A stretch of DNA of 64,000 bases. It comes from Gilvimarinus japonicus (GTDB lineage: Bacteria; Pseudomonadota; Gammaproteobacteria; Pseudomonadales; Cellvibrionaceae). Made by a program: the position numbers and the translations under genes. Each line of letters starts with the position of its first letter. Within the stretch, counting starts at the first letter, position 1. Below, piece by piece: positions 52,548 through 60,839 of the stretch. Below the pieces are notes generated by a model. The model saw nothing but the letters and a program-made list of their open reading frames with translations, ran no database searches and had not been told where the DNA came from. The stretch lies in assembly GCF_042847215.1 (NCBI RefSeq), contig NZ_AP031500.1, positions 1,054,001-1,118,000 on the forward strand, written 5' to 3'.

Positions 52548-52955
52548 ATGAAAAACCAACAAAGTGGTTTTACCCTGATCGAGCTGATTGCGGTTATTGT
52601 TATTTTGGGCATTTTGGCGGCTGTCGCGGTGCCACGTTTTGTGGATTTATCAGATGCGGCTGAAGAGGCTGCTGTTGAAGGTATCGCCGGAGCATTGGCT
52701 AGTGCTTCAGCACTGAATCACGCTAATAATATTGCGGAAGACGCTGGCCTCACTGTGACAACGGCTGTGGCGACTATCGAGAATTGTACGGATGTGGGTA
52801 GTAAGTTACTTGAGCCGGAATTGGATACCGATAAGTACACGATTACCGACCTAGATATTACCGCAGGTACGCCAGCAACATGTACTGTGACAAGCGAGAA
52901 TGATTCCACTAAATCTGCTGAGTTCGTGGGCTATGCCACTGCCCCTAACCCTTAA
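52548..52955 (+). CDS. mshA: MSHA major pilin
   Basis: The 135-residue type IV prepilin has a seven-residue leader ending in Gly (QQSG), cut before Phe8, then the hydrophobic helix FTLIELIAVIVILGILAAVA with Glu5. Cys80 and Cys112 would close the C-terminal D-region loop. GGAGAG lies before the ATG and a dedicated promoter lies upstream. Only one such gene is present, where Vibrio has mshB and mshA, so this one serves as the major pilin. No prepilin peptidase is in the window. Confidence 0.92.
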   Translation: MKNQQSGFTLIELIAVIVILGILAAVAVPRFVDLSDAAEEAAVEGIAGALASASALNHANNIAEDAGLTVTTAVATIENCTDVGSKLLEPELDTDKYTITDLDITAGTPATCTVTSENDSTKSAEFVGYATAPNP

Positions 52956-52971
52956 TGAATAATTGCGATAT

Positions 52972-53397
52972 ATGCTTAATCGAGGACGTGGCTTTACATT
53001 AATTGAGCTGATCGCCATTATCGTTATCCTTGGCGTGATCGGGATAACGGTTAGCTCGCGTTTTACCGATAGCGACATTGCCTCTGTACAAACAAGCCGC
53101 GACGATCTCGTCGCGGCTTTATTTTTTGCCCAACAAAAAGCTATGGCGCAGTCGGATATTACGTTGGCGGTAAGCGCCGGTGGGGTTGATGTGCAACAGG
53201 CTGGCAGTTCAATAAGGCTACACAAAGATGCCTACCCATTAATGTTTGTTAATGGTGTCAGCGTGTCCCCAAGCCAAAGCTACACTTACAATAAGCTCGG
53301 TCAAATCACCAACTTAGCCGCAACTGCTCAGTTAACGGTACAAAAGGGAGGCACCTCGGCGGTGGTAACCGTTGAGCCCAGCGGCTATGCGTATTAA
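52972..53397 (+). CDS. mshC: MSHA minor pilin MshC
   Basis: The 141-residue prepilin has a short leader ending in GRG, cut before Phe, and Glu5 in the mature helix. A minor pilin that primes the pilus tip with MshD, MshO and MshP. ATG 52972 (a TTG three codons earlier is open). Order after mshA identifies it. Confidence 0.87.
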   Translation: MLNRGRGFTLIELIAIIVILGVIGITVSSRFTDSDIASVQTSRDDLVAALFFAQQKAMAQSDITLAVSAGGVDVQQAGSSIRLHKDAYPLMFVNGVSVSPSQSYTYNKLGQITNLAATAQLTVQKGGTSAVVTVEPSGYAY

Positions 53398-53875
53398 CTC
53401 CCCGCTATTTCACTCTCTTAACCGTCGCGTTAGTCGCGGTGTCTCGCTGATCGAATTGATTGTTTTTATCGTTGTCATCTCCGTCGTTCTTGGCGGATTA
53501 CTTGGGGTGTATCAGTTTTCGGTGGTTAACAGCGCGGACCCAGTTAAACGCTTAAAAATGTTGCAGTACGCTCAGGCGCGTTTGGATGCGGTTATGGCGC
53601 TGCGATACGACGAGAACACTCCCTCCGGTGGCGTACCTGCCTGTGATTCAGCGGGTGCATTACCTTGCAACAATACCACCGAAACCGATTATGACGATGT
53701 GGACGATTACCATGATGTTACAGATTGGCCAGACTCAAGCTCAGCATTTTATAGCCGCGCTGTAGCGGTAGAGTTGACCAGCTTAAATGGCTTGCCGGCT
53801 AAATTAATACAGGTAACCGTTACCACCACCGATGGCGAATCACTAACGTTAGCCGGTTACCGGGTGAACTTTTAA
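53387..53875 (+). CDS. mshD: MSHA minor pilin MshD
   Basis: The 162-residue prepilin has a leader of about 18 residues ending SRG before VSLIEL, so the first mature residue is Val instead of Phe. An Asp-rich region (about 100-120, DYDDVDDYHDVTDW) could bind calcium. ATG 53387 overlaps the mshC stop region. Confidence 0.85.
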   Translation: MRINSPLFHSLNRRVSRGVSLIELIVFIVVISVVLGGLLGVYQFSVVNSADPVKRLKMLQYAQARLDAVMALRYDENTPSGGVPACDSAGALPCNNTTETDYDDVDDYHDVTDWPDSSSAFYSRAVAVELTSLNGLPAKLIQVTVTTTDGESLTLAGYRVNF

Positions 53876-54672
53876 TGCGACACTCACCGGTGGCAAAAGG
53901 TTTTACCCTTATCGAGCTGATCACCGTTATTGTGATTGTGGGCATACTGGCGGTAATTGGTACACAGTTTATTGTCAGTAGCGCCGAATCTTACGACACC
54001 ACGCAAAAGCGTGCACGGATAGTAAACACCGGTCGTCAAGCGTTAGAGCGAATGTCTCGCGAGTTGCGTGGCGCTTTACCCTATAGCATACGCACGAGAA
54101 ACGGTGGTAGCTGTTTAGAGTTTGTGCCTATTGTGCACAGTGGATTTTATAATGACCTGTTAGGCGCGGGTAGCCTTAGCCCATTGGCTGTGGCCGACTT
54201 AACCGACACTATAAACTGGCAAACCGGTCAGCCATTAACCGAGAGCGGGGCAGAATCTCTAGTGATTGCCGCTTTAAGTAAGGACGAAATTTATGGTGCC
54301 GCAGCCACTGCGCGGGCCAATGTGGGCACTATAGAGGCCACAGCCGTTAGCTACAGCCAGCATCAATGGCTGAGAAACTCCAACGCCAAGCGCTACTTTT
54401 TGGTGAGCAAGCCAAGCGCTTTTTGCATAAGCACTGACAAGTTAGTGTATTTAAAAAATATTGCTTGGGATGCAGAGACTTTATCGTTAAATGAAGCCCA
54501 CTCAATTATTGCGAGTGTTGACGACGTCGAAAAATTGGACGACGTCAAAATATTCGACTTAGGGTTCGAGACACACACAAACCGCTCGTTGGTGACTTTT
54601 TCAATACCTTTTTCTGCGGGTGGTGAGTCGGTAATAATGACGCAGCAAGTGGCGGTGCGTAATGTCCCTTAA
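53875..54672 (+). CDS. mshO: MSHA minor pilin MshO
   Basis: The 265-residue large minor pilin has the leader ending AKG, cut before FTLIELI with Glu5, and a long C-terminal body, the GspJ/PilW-like size. It starts on the mshD stop (TAATG) and overlaps mshP by 11 bases. Confidence 0.85.
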   Translation: MRHSPVAKGFTLIELITVIVIVGILAVIGTQFIVSSAESYDTTQKRARIVNTGRQALERMSRELRGALPYSIRTRNGGSCLEFVPIVHSGFYNDLLGAGSLSPLAVADLTDTINWQTGQPLTESGAESLVIAALSKDEIYGAAATARANVGTIEATAVSYSQHQWLRNSNAKRYFLVSKPSAFCISTDKLVYLKNIAWDAETLSLNEAHSIIASVDDVEKLDDVKIFDLGFETHTNRSLVTFSIPFSAGGESVIMTQQVAVRNVP

Positions 54673-55126
54673 GGCTAAAGTGTTTACACTCGTCATCAGT
54701 AAAAATCGCCAACGCGGTTTTTTATTGCCGGTGGCTGTTTTTATTTTAGTGGTCATGAGTGTTGCCGCCATTGCTCTGTGGCGTTCTACCATCCAGTCAA
54801 GTAACTCCACTGTCCAAGAGCTGATTAGCACTCAGGCACTATACGCCGCCGAAAGTGGCGCCCAAGCGGGAGTGGGTCAAATATTTACGGGTGCCGATCG
54901 TGATGCTGTAAATGCCCAGTGCGATGCCTTAAATCTGACGTTAAACTATTCTGTATTAGGCTTACGGCAGTGTTCGGCTCGGGTGAGTTGCAGTTTCATT
55001 TTGAGCCCGCCGAGCCCTAATGATACGGGTAGCGTGTACGTAATTGATAGTGTAGGTACTTGTGGGACTAGCATAACGGCTGAGCGCACGGTGCGGGTTG
55101 ATGCCTACTTGGGCGAGGAGGAATAA
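54662..55126 (+). CDS. mshP: MSHA minor protein MshP
   Basis: The 154-residue PilX-type protein has an N-terminal hydrophobic helix after RQRGFLLPVAVFILVV, the class PilX/GspK leader, then a cysteine-containing domain with YAAESGAQAG. It is assigned by order between mshO and mshQ. The mature end has no Glu5, as in GspK-like pilins. Confidence 0.82.
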   Translation: MSLKAKVFTLVISKNRQRGFLLPVAVFILVVMSVAAIALWRSTIQSSNSTVQELISTQALYAAESGAQAGVGQIFTGADRDAVNAQCDALNLTLNYSVLGLRQCSARVSCSFILSPPSPNDTGSVYVIDSVGTCGTSITAERTVRVDAYLGEEE

Positions 55127-55128
55127 AC

Positions 55129-58100
55129 ATGGCTGCCTCTCGTCGTTCAGTTTATGTGTTTTTGTGTACCTTGTTTTTGTTCGCATTGTCGTCACCGGCG
55201 TGGAGCGTGTCTTGCGCTGCTGTATTTACCAATGGTTGGCAAACTAACACCAGTGGCGGACAAATTGGGGCGGGTTATCAAGCGCTGGTTACCGGTGGTA
55301 GTAACATTATCGACTCTCCTAATTTAAGTGTGCAAAATCCGCCGGGCCAGCCAAGTTGTGGCGGTGGGACGTGCACGATAAGTGGTAATCCCGCAGCGCC
55401 AGCGCCAGTAACCTTTATAACAGGCACCGCCAGTAATGGCGCTATATCTGTGGGCTATCAAGGGAGTGCATCACGAGCTGAAGGCGACTATGGCAATGTC
55501 ACCTTAGAGAACCAATCGCAATTTACTTTTACTACCAACAACGGTACTTACTACACAAAGACTTTTGTGGCTAGGGACAGAGCTACCCTTAACTTAGCGC
55601 CGGGTAGTTACTGGGTTGATGGAAATTTATCGCTGGCTAACGATGTTGTTGTCAGAAGGCAAGGTGGCTCGGGCACTGTTCGGTTGTTTGTTAAAGGCAA
55701 TGTTACGATTAATTTTGCAGCGAGCTTTGCAAATTTTTCAGCGGGTGATTTGCTGATATACGCCACGGGAAACGTGAGCCTGCAAACTCGTTTAAATATT
55801 CCCGCATTTGTTTATGCCGTTGGTAGTGTGCAAACTAATAATTATCAGGGGCAATTAACGGGTGCTATGTCGGGGGCGCAGTTAACGATTGGCCAAGAGC
55901 ATCGCGTTAACTTTGCCGGTGGTGTGTTAAATAGTGTTGACTTTGCGCCTTTCTGCGGACAAATAAACCCGCCCGCCGTACTTCAGGCAAACTGGCGTTT
56001 TGATGAGTTTAGTTGGCAAGGCAATGCCGGTGAGGTATTAGATTCTAGTGTTAATAATCGTCACGGAACGGCCTCTGGCGATGCCAGCACATTACAGGAT
56101 AACCCTGCTGTTGCCGGTGACCCGGGCACTTGTCGCTACGGCACTTTAGATGGCAATGGTGACTACGTCACCGTGGCGGGTTTATCTAACACGCTAAACG
56201 ATAGCGCAAGTTTGGCGTTTTGGATTAAAACCACCCAGACAGGGGATGACGTCGGCTGGCGTGCGCCCGGTATTACTGGCGTTGAAGTGGCGGGCGGTTC
56301 TGATGATATCTTTTGGGGCTGGTTAGATAGCTCGGGGCGAATTGGCCTATCAGTTGGTAACACTTATAACACGAAGTCCAACTTATCGATTAATAATGGC
56401 ACTTGGCGACATGTAGCGCTAACGCGTAACGCCGCGTCTGGTGATTACAAAATTTATATCGACGGCGCATTGGATTCAAGTGGTGCAGGCCCGACCGGAA
56501 TCATTGGCACCGCTTACAATCGGTTGGGGCGCATCGAAGATACCGGTGGCACGCCAGTGGATTTTGCCGGCCAGCTTGATGAGGTGTACTTGTATAGCGG
56601 TGTGCTCACTGATACCGAGGTAAGTGAGTTAAGAAATAGAACTCATCCGTGCCCCGGTGAAGTTTGCCCGACTGATGATGGTGAGCCTCGGGGGGGGCTG
56701 TTGGGGGACTATTACAATACTCGCGATTTTTCTGGCGCATTGGCCGGGCGCCGTGTTGATGCCCCTATCGACTTTAATTGGACGGATGGCCCGCCAGGCG
56801 TTAACGGTGTTACACAAGATCAATTCTCGGTGAGGTGGAATGGCTCTATTCGAGCCACAGAGACGGGCGCTTATCGATTTCAGACTGCATCGGATGATGG
56901 GGTTAGATTGTGGGTCGACAACCAATTGGTGATTAATCGTTGGAATGATCATGCCGTAACCACTGACACCAGTAATGCGGTTAATCTCGAGGCCGGCGGT
57001 GTCTATCCGGTGCGAATGGAATTTTACGAAAATGGCGGTTTGGCCGAAATTCGCCTGCGTTGGCGTACCCCGTCATCTAGCAATTATGTGCCTATTCCCG
57101 CGGGTGCTGACGCTCCCAGTTTAACCTCGGGCCTTTATTACTGTGGCACCGATCAGGTCGCTTATTATGAAATTGCTCATGCTGGGCGCGGCCTGACTTG
57201 TGAGGCTGAGCCTATTACAATCACAGCGTTTGATAGCACAGGTACGCCGGTTGCACCACAAGCCGGTACGAACTTAAGTTTAGGCACCTCTCCGGCAACC
57301 GGCGTTTGGCCGGAGGGAGAAGTTTATATTTTTAACGGCACTGAATCGCAAATTATACGTTATTTACGACAAGATCAGCCGGCCACTTTGAACATTAATG
57401 TTTACGATGGATTAGCCAGCGAATCTGCCGCGGCAGACCCTGATATCGAATTTTCTGATGTCGGTTTAAAGTTTTACCAAAGCCAAGGGCTGGAGCCTGT
57501 TGCCAACCAAGTTGCTGGCACTGCCGACCCGAACCCAGTGTTGCGAGTGGTGCAAACGGATGATGATTCCGGCGCTTGTGTTACGCGGGTACAAAATCGC
57601 TCCCTTGATGTCGCTTTGGGTTTTGAGTGTGTAAACCCCAGCAATTGCGTTGCTGGGCAAGCGCTTACTCTTGCTGGAGTGAGCGTTGGTGCTAACGCAC
57701 AGGGCGCAAGTGGCAATTTGACGGCCGTTAACCTAGGTTTTGCTGCAGACGGGTTTGCCGCTATCCCCCTTATGTACACGGATGTTGGGGAAGTGCGTTT
57801 GCATGGCACGCTAACGTTGCCGGAGGATGGTAATAACCCTGCGATTACGGTGACAGGCGCGAGTAATTCTTTTGTGGTTAAGCCGTACACCTTGGCAGTT
57901 AGCGACGTAAGCCGAGCAGATGCAACCGCAAACCCCAAAACGCAATCGACAGGCGAGGGTTTTGTGGCGGCCGGCGAGGCTTTTTCTGTGACGGTAGAAG
58001 CACGCAATAGCTTGGGCAATGTCACCCCAAACTTTGGTAATGAATCTACGCCGCAGAAGCCGGTGCTAGACGAGGCAGATTTAACGCTGCAATACCCTTC

Positions 58101-59286
58101 AGGCGGTTCGAAAGGTACTTTAAGTGGCACGGGTGCCTTCACCAAAGTGAGCGGCAATAGTGGCCAGTTTAACAATATCTCACTGCGCTGGAGTGAGGTG
58201 GGTAGCTTTACCATTGAGCCGCGACTCAATGGTAATAAATACTTAAGCGCGGGCGATATTGTCGCGCCAACCTCCAGTGAAACGGTTGGACGCTTTTACC
58301 CTGAGCGGTATGTGTTGACCTCTACTGTGGAGGATAGCTGTTCAGTATTTTCTTATATGGACGAGCCGGCAATTACTCTTAACTTTGAGTTGCAAGCGCA
58401 AAGTGTCAGCGGTGGAATCGTCAGTAATTATGATACATTGCGGGAGTACGATACCGCCGGTGTTCAGCTCCAGTACGAGCAGGCTGGTAAATGTTTGCGG
58501 GAAGACGACGAGTGCATTTACGATCGGCTGGTGTCAGATGCCGGTGATTGGGTGGAGGGAAAACGCACCGTGGCGCAAAGTAACGTGATGTTTAAGCGAG
58601 ACAGTGTTCCGGAAGCGCCATTGTACGAGCTGCAGCTTGCGCTGAAGCTGACTAATATGCCCGATGATCGGCCTCTAATGCGTCAGATAGATATTCTGGA
58701 CTCGCCGCCAATGTACGTTACGGCTTTGGATGTAGATCCCCCAAACCTAGGTGACTGTAATGCGCCTGAAACGCCACCCTGCACGGCGGCCGCTCTCGGG
58801 GAGCCGCTTCGGTTATTGTATGGCCGCCTAAGCTTGCGAGATGCTTATGGGCCTGAAGCGCTTAAACTGCCTGTTGATATGAGAGCTCAGTATTACAACG
58901 GGAGTCGTTGGGTTACCAACACTAATGATAGCTGCACAGGTATTTGGGGTGACGATATTACCTATCACGAGAATACCGCTTGTGATGACTCTGGCACGAG
59001 TATCGCCGTTAGCTTAAATACACCGGTGGGCAATTCCACAGGTGTGTACGGCGACTACGAATCCAATGTTGTTAGCTTGATTGGAGGTGATGCTGAACAT
59101 AGCTTTACTCCGTCCGGAGTTGCTGGCCAATTTTGCGAGAAAATCAACCTCACTAGTAAACCGTGGTTGCAGTACAATTGGGACGATGATGAAGACACTA
59201 AGGACGATATAGTGACCGGCCGCTACCAATTTGGCTCTTACCGCGGCCACGATCGCATTATCTACTGGCGCGAAGTTTTAGAATAA
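55129..59286 (+). CDS. mshQ: MshQ, giant LamG/PA14 candidate tip adhesin
   Basis: The 1385-residue exported protein starts with a signal peptide (cleaved near WSVS). An N-terminal region (about 30-280) is rich in Asn, Gly and Thr beta structure. A LamG/concanavalin-type domain follows (about 285-505, LDGNGDYVTVAG, GTWRHVALTRN, GQLDEVYLYSG). A PA14 domain is at about 522-660 (GLLGDYYNTRDF, TASDDGVRLWVDN, MEFYENGGLAEIRLRW). The C-terminal half (about 840-1385) is the MSHA-associated DUF6701 region. It should sit at or near the pilus tip and bind glycans. It is the last gene of the operon. Confidence 0.9.
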   Translation: MAASRRSVYVFLCTLFLFALSSPAWSVSCAAVFTNGWQTNTSGGQIGAGYQALVTGGSNIIDSPNLSVQNPPGQPSCGGGTCTISGNPAAPAPVTFITGTASNGAISVGYQGSASRAEGDYGNVTLENQSQFTFTTNNGTYYTKTFVARDRATLNLAPGSYWVDGNLSLANDVVVRRQGGSGTVRLFVKGNVTINFAASFANFSAGDLLIYATGNVSLQTRLNIPAFVYAVGSVQTNNYQGQLTGAMSGAQLTIGQEHRVNFAGGVLNSVDFAPFCGQINPPAVLQANWRFDEFSWQGNAGEVLDSSVNNRHGTASGDASTLQDNPAVAGDPGTCRYGTLDGNGDYVTVAGLSNTLNDSASLAFWIKTTQTGDDVGWRAPGITGVEVAGGSDDIFWGWLDSSGRIGLSVGNTYNTKSNLSINNGTWRHVALTRNAASGDYKIYIDGALDSSGAGPTGIIGTAYNRLGRIEDTGGTPVDFAGQLDEVYLYSGVLTDTEVSELRNRTHPCPGEVCPTDDGEPRGGLLGDYYNTRDFSGALAGRRVDAPIDFNWTDGPPGVNGVTQDQFSVRWNGSIRATETGAYRFQTASDDGVRLWVDNQLVINRWNDHAVTTDTSNAVNLEAGGVYPVRMEFYENGGLAEIRLRWRTPSSSNYVPIPAGADAPSLTSGLYYCGTDQVAYYEIAHAGRGLTCEAEPITITAFDSTGTPVAPQAGTNLSLGTSPATGVWPEGEVYIFNGTESQIIRYLRQDQPATLNINVYDGLASESAAADPDIEFSDVGLKFYQSQGLEPVANQVAGTADPNPVLRVVQTDDDSGACVTRVQNRSLDVALGFECVNPSNCVAGQALTLAGVSVGANAQGASGNLTAVNLGFAADGFAAIPLMYTDVGEVRLHGTLTLPEDGNNPAITVTGASNSFVVKPYTLAVSDVSRADATANPKTQSTGEGFVAAGEAFSVTVEARNSLGNVTPNFGNESTPQKPVLDEADLTLQYPSGGSKGTLSGTGAFTKVSGNSGQFNNISLRWSEVGSFTIEPRLNGNKYLSAGDIVAPTSSETVGRFYPERYVLTSTVEDSCSVFSYMDEPAITLNFELQAQSVSGGIVSNYDTLREYDTAGVQLQYEQAGKCLREDDECIYDRLVSDAGDWVEGKRTVAQSNVMFKRDSVPEAPLYELQLALKLTNMPDDRPLMRQIDILDSPPMYVTALDVDPPNLGDCNAPETPPCTAAALGEPLRLLYGRLSLRDAYGPEALKLPVDMRAQYYNGSRWVTNTNDSCTGIWGDDITYHENTACDDSGTSIAVSLNTPVGNSTGVYGDYESNVVSLIGGDAEHSFTPSGVAGQFCEKINLTSKPWLQYNWDDDEDTKDDIVTGRYQFGSYRGHDRIIYWREVLE

Positions 59287-59293
59287 CTCCATC

Positions 59294-59314
59294 AAGGCCC
59301 CCTCCGGGGCTTTT
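59294..59314 (+). terminator. Rho-independent terminator of the MSHA operon
   Basis: GCCCC and GGGGC pair across CTCC, extended by A-T pairs and followed by four T, seven bases after the mshQ stop. Confidence 0.8.
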
Positions 59315-59333
59315 CAGTCAGCGGTACAGCCCT

Positions 59334-59360
59334 GCACCGCGATAGAACCTGTGGCGGTGC
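59334..59360. promoter_or_regulatory. Inverted repeat GCACCGC/GCGGTGC upstream of nasC
   Basis: GCACCGC (59334-59340) and GCGGTGC (59354-59360) are perfect inverted copies with a 13-base centre. They contain GCACC/GGTGC as in NtrC half-sites but the spacing is wider than the usual NtrC site. They lie 28 bases before the sigma-54-like promoter. Confidence 0.4.
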
Positions 59361-59387
59361 GCCGCTTATTATTCCCCCGATACTCGT

Positions 59388-59403
59388 TGGCCTGCCTTTT
59401 GCT
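59388..59403 (+). promoter_or_regulatory. Candidate sigma-54 promoter of nasC-nasA
   Basis: TGGCCTGCCTTTTGCT matches TGGC-NNG-N4-TTGCW with the correct spacing; two inner positions of the -24 box differ. Nitrate assimilation operons are often sigma-54/NtrC-controlled, which supports it. The leader to ATG 59566 is about 150 bases and contains GTTGC/GCAAC and CCTGT/ACAGG inverted repeats just before the start. Confidence 0.6.
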
Positions 59404-59565
59404 CTTTACCTAGTTAACCAGAAAATTCCTTTAAATAGAGTGGGTTGTTGCGTCATGCGGGTGCATGGTTACGCAGCTTTGCACTCAAATGGTGTTTGGT
59501 GGTGTGCAAGCAGGTGAGCTTTAGTGGTGCGCCTGTTGCGGCAACCTCACAGGGTTAGGTAAACG

Positions 59566-60834
59566 ATGCAGACAGGCGATAAACCCAGATTAGTAATTGT
59601 TGGTAATGGCATGGCCACGGGCCGTTTTTTGGACGATGTGCATAAGCGTGCGCCGGGCCAGTTCTCGATTACTGTGATCGGCGACGAGCCCGAGGGCAGT
59701 TACAACCGCATTATGTTATCGCCGGTGCTGGCCGGAGAGACGAGTGCATCCGATATTATCGGTAAGCCCGCGCACTGGTATCGCGAACAGGGTATTGAGT
59801 TTTTAGGTGGGGTGCGCATTGCCCGCATCGATAGGCAAGCGCAGTGCGTTGTGACCAGCACCGGCAAGAGCTATCGCTACGATCATTTAGTGTTGGCGGT
59901 GGGTTCGCGTCCGGCGCGTATTCCGGCCAAAAATCAGGATGTAGACAATATTTATGCGTTTCGCACCTTGCAAGACGTTGACCGTATTATGGCGTCTGCG
60001 CACAGCGCGCTTGAGTGCGACAAATCCGCTGATACCGATGCCCTGGTGATCGGCGGTGGTCTACTGGGGTTGGAGGCTGCCTATGGCTTGGCGCTAAATG
60101 GGTTGCGGGTAATGCTTCTGCACCGCTCGGGCTGGTTGCTTAATCGTCAGTTAGACCCAGCCGCCGCGCTTTTATTGCAGCAGGTGATGGAAAGTAAAAA
60201 CATTCACTTTATTTTGTCGGACGAGGTGGTGTGTTTTACCGGTACGGATCAAGTTGAAGGTGCTCAGTTAAAAAGCGGTAAATCACTAAGCTGCAAACTT
60301 GCCGTGATTGCCACCGGTATTACCCCGAACGTCGAACTAGGGCTAGAGGCGGGCTTGGTTGGTAAGCGTGGCATTGAGGTTGACGCGTGCATGGCAACCT
60401 CTGACCCACATATTAGCGCTATTGGCGAATGCACTGAGTTTGAGGGAGCCACCTTTGGTTTGGTTGAGCCTATTTGGCAGCACTGCGCGGTGCTGTCCGA
60501 TCGTTTGTGTTTTGCTAAGACAACACGGTTTGTAAACTCGCCAGTACCCACCAAGCTAAAAGTTTCCGGTGTGCAGTTGTTCTCGGCCGGTGATTTTATC
60601 ACTACCGATGCGCACCGTGAGTTGCTCTATGAAGATGCGGCAAACGGCGTCTACCGAAAAATCCTACTAAAAGATAACCGGATCGTCGGTGTGGTTTTGT
60701 TTGGCGATACCCGCGATGGACCCGATTATTTTGCCATGTTACAGGATCAACGCGATGTTTCTGACATTGCGCCGTTTTTACTAATGGGTCGCGCGTTTTA
60801 TGCCGCCGCGCCTAACCAACCGGTAGCAGCCTAA
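59566..60834 (+). CDS. nasC: Assimilatory nitrate reductase electron-transfer subunit (FAD/NADH oxidoreductase, NasC-like)
   Basis: The 422-residue flavoprotein has an N-terminal FAD-binding VIVGNGMATGRFLD and an NAD-binding VIGGGLLGLEAAYGLA (about 163-178), then AIGECTEF, the FAD-binding Asp/Glu site. It is homologous to the N-terminal part of NirB. In Klebsiella NasC passes NADH electrons to NasA. The AGGGTTAGG site precedes the ATG. The gene lies five bases before nasA. Confidence 0.88.
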   Translation: MQTGDKPRLVIVGNGMATGRFLDDVHKRAPGQFSITVIGDEPEGSYNRIMLSPVLAGETSASDIIGKPAHWYREQGIEFLGGVRIARIDRQAQCVVTSTGKSYRYDHLVLAVGSRPARIPAKNQDVDNIYAFRTLQDVDRIMASAHSALECDKSADTDALVIGGGLLGLEAAYGLALNGLRVMLLHRSGWLLNRQLDPAAALLLQQVMESKNIHFILSDEVVCFTGTDQVEGAQLKSGKSLSCKLAVIATGITPNVELGLEAGLVGKRGIEVDACMATSDPHISAIGECTEFEGATFGLVEPIWQHCAVLSDRLCFAKTTRFVNSPVPTKLKVSGVQLFSAGDFITTDAHRELLYEDAANGVYRKILLKDNRIVGVVLFGDTRDGPDYFAMLQDQRDVSDIAPFLLMGRAFYAAAPNQPVAA

Positions 60835-60839
60835 ACCTT

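Noticed and set aside
57474..58229. Long open frame on the minus strand opposite mshQ
   Set aside because: It is a shadow of the mshQ coding frame: it has no ribosome site, no family similarity and low-complexity Ser/Thr/Leu content that mirrors the coding strand.
59461..59484. GTGCA/TGCAC repeat as an NtrC site in the nasC leader
   Set aside because: It lies downstream of the proposed promoter and its 14-base spacing is not that of NtrC sites.
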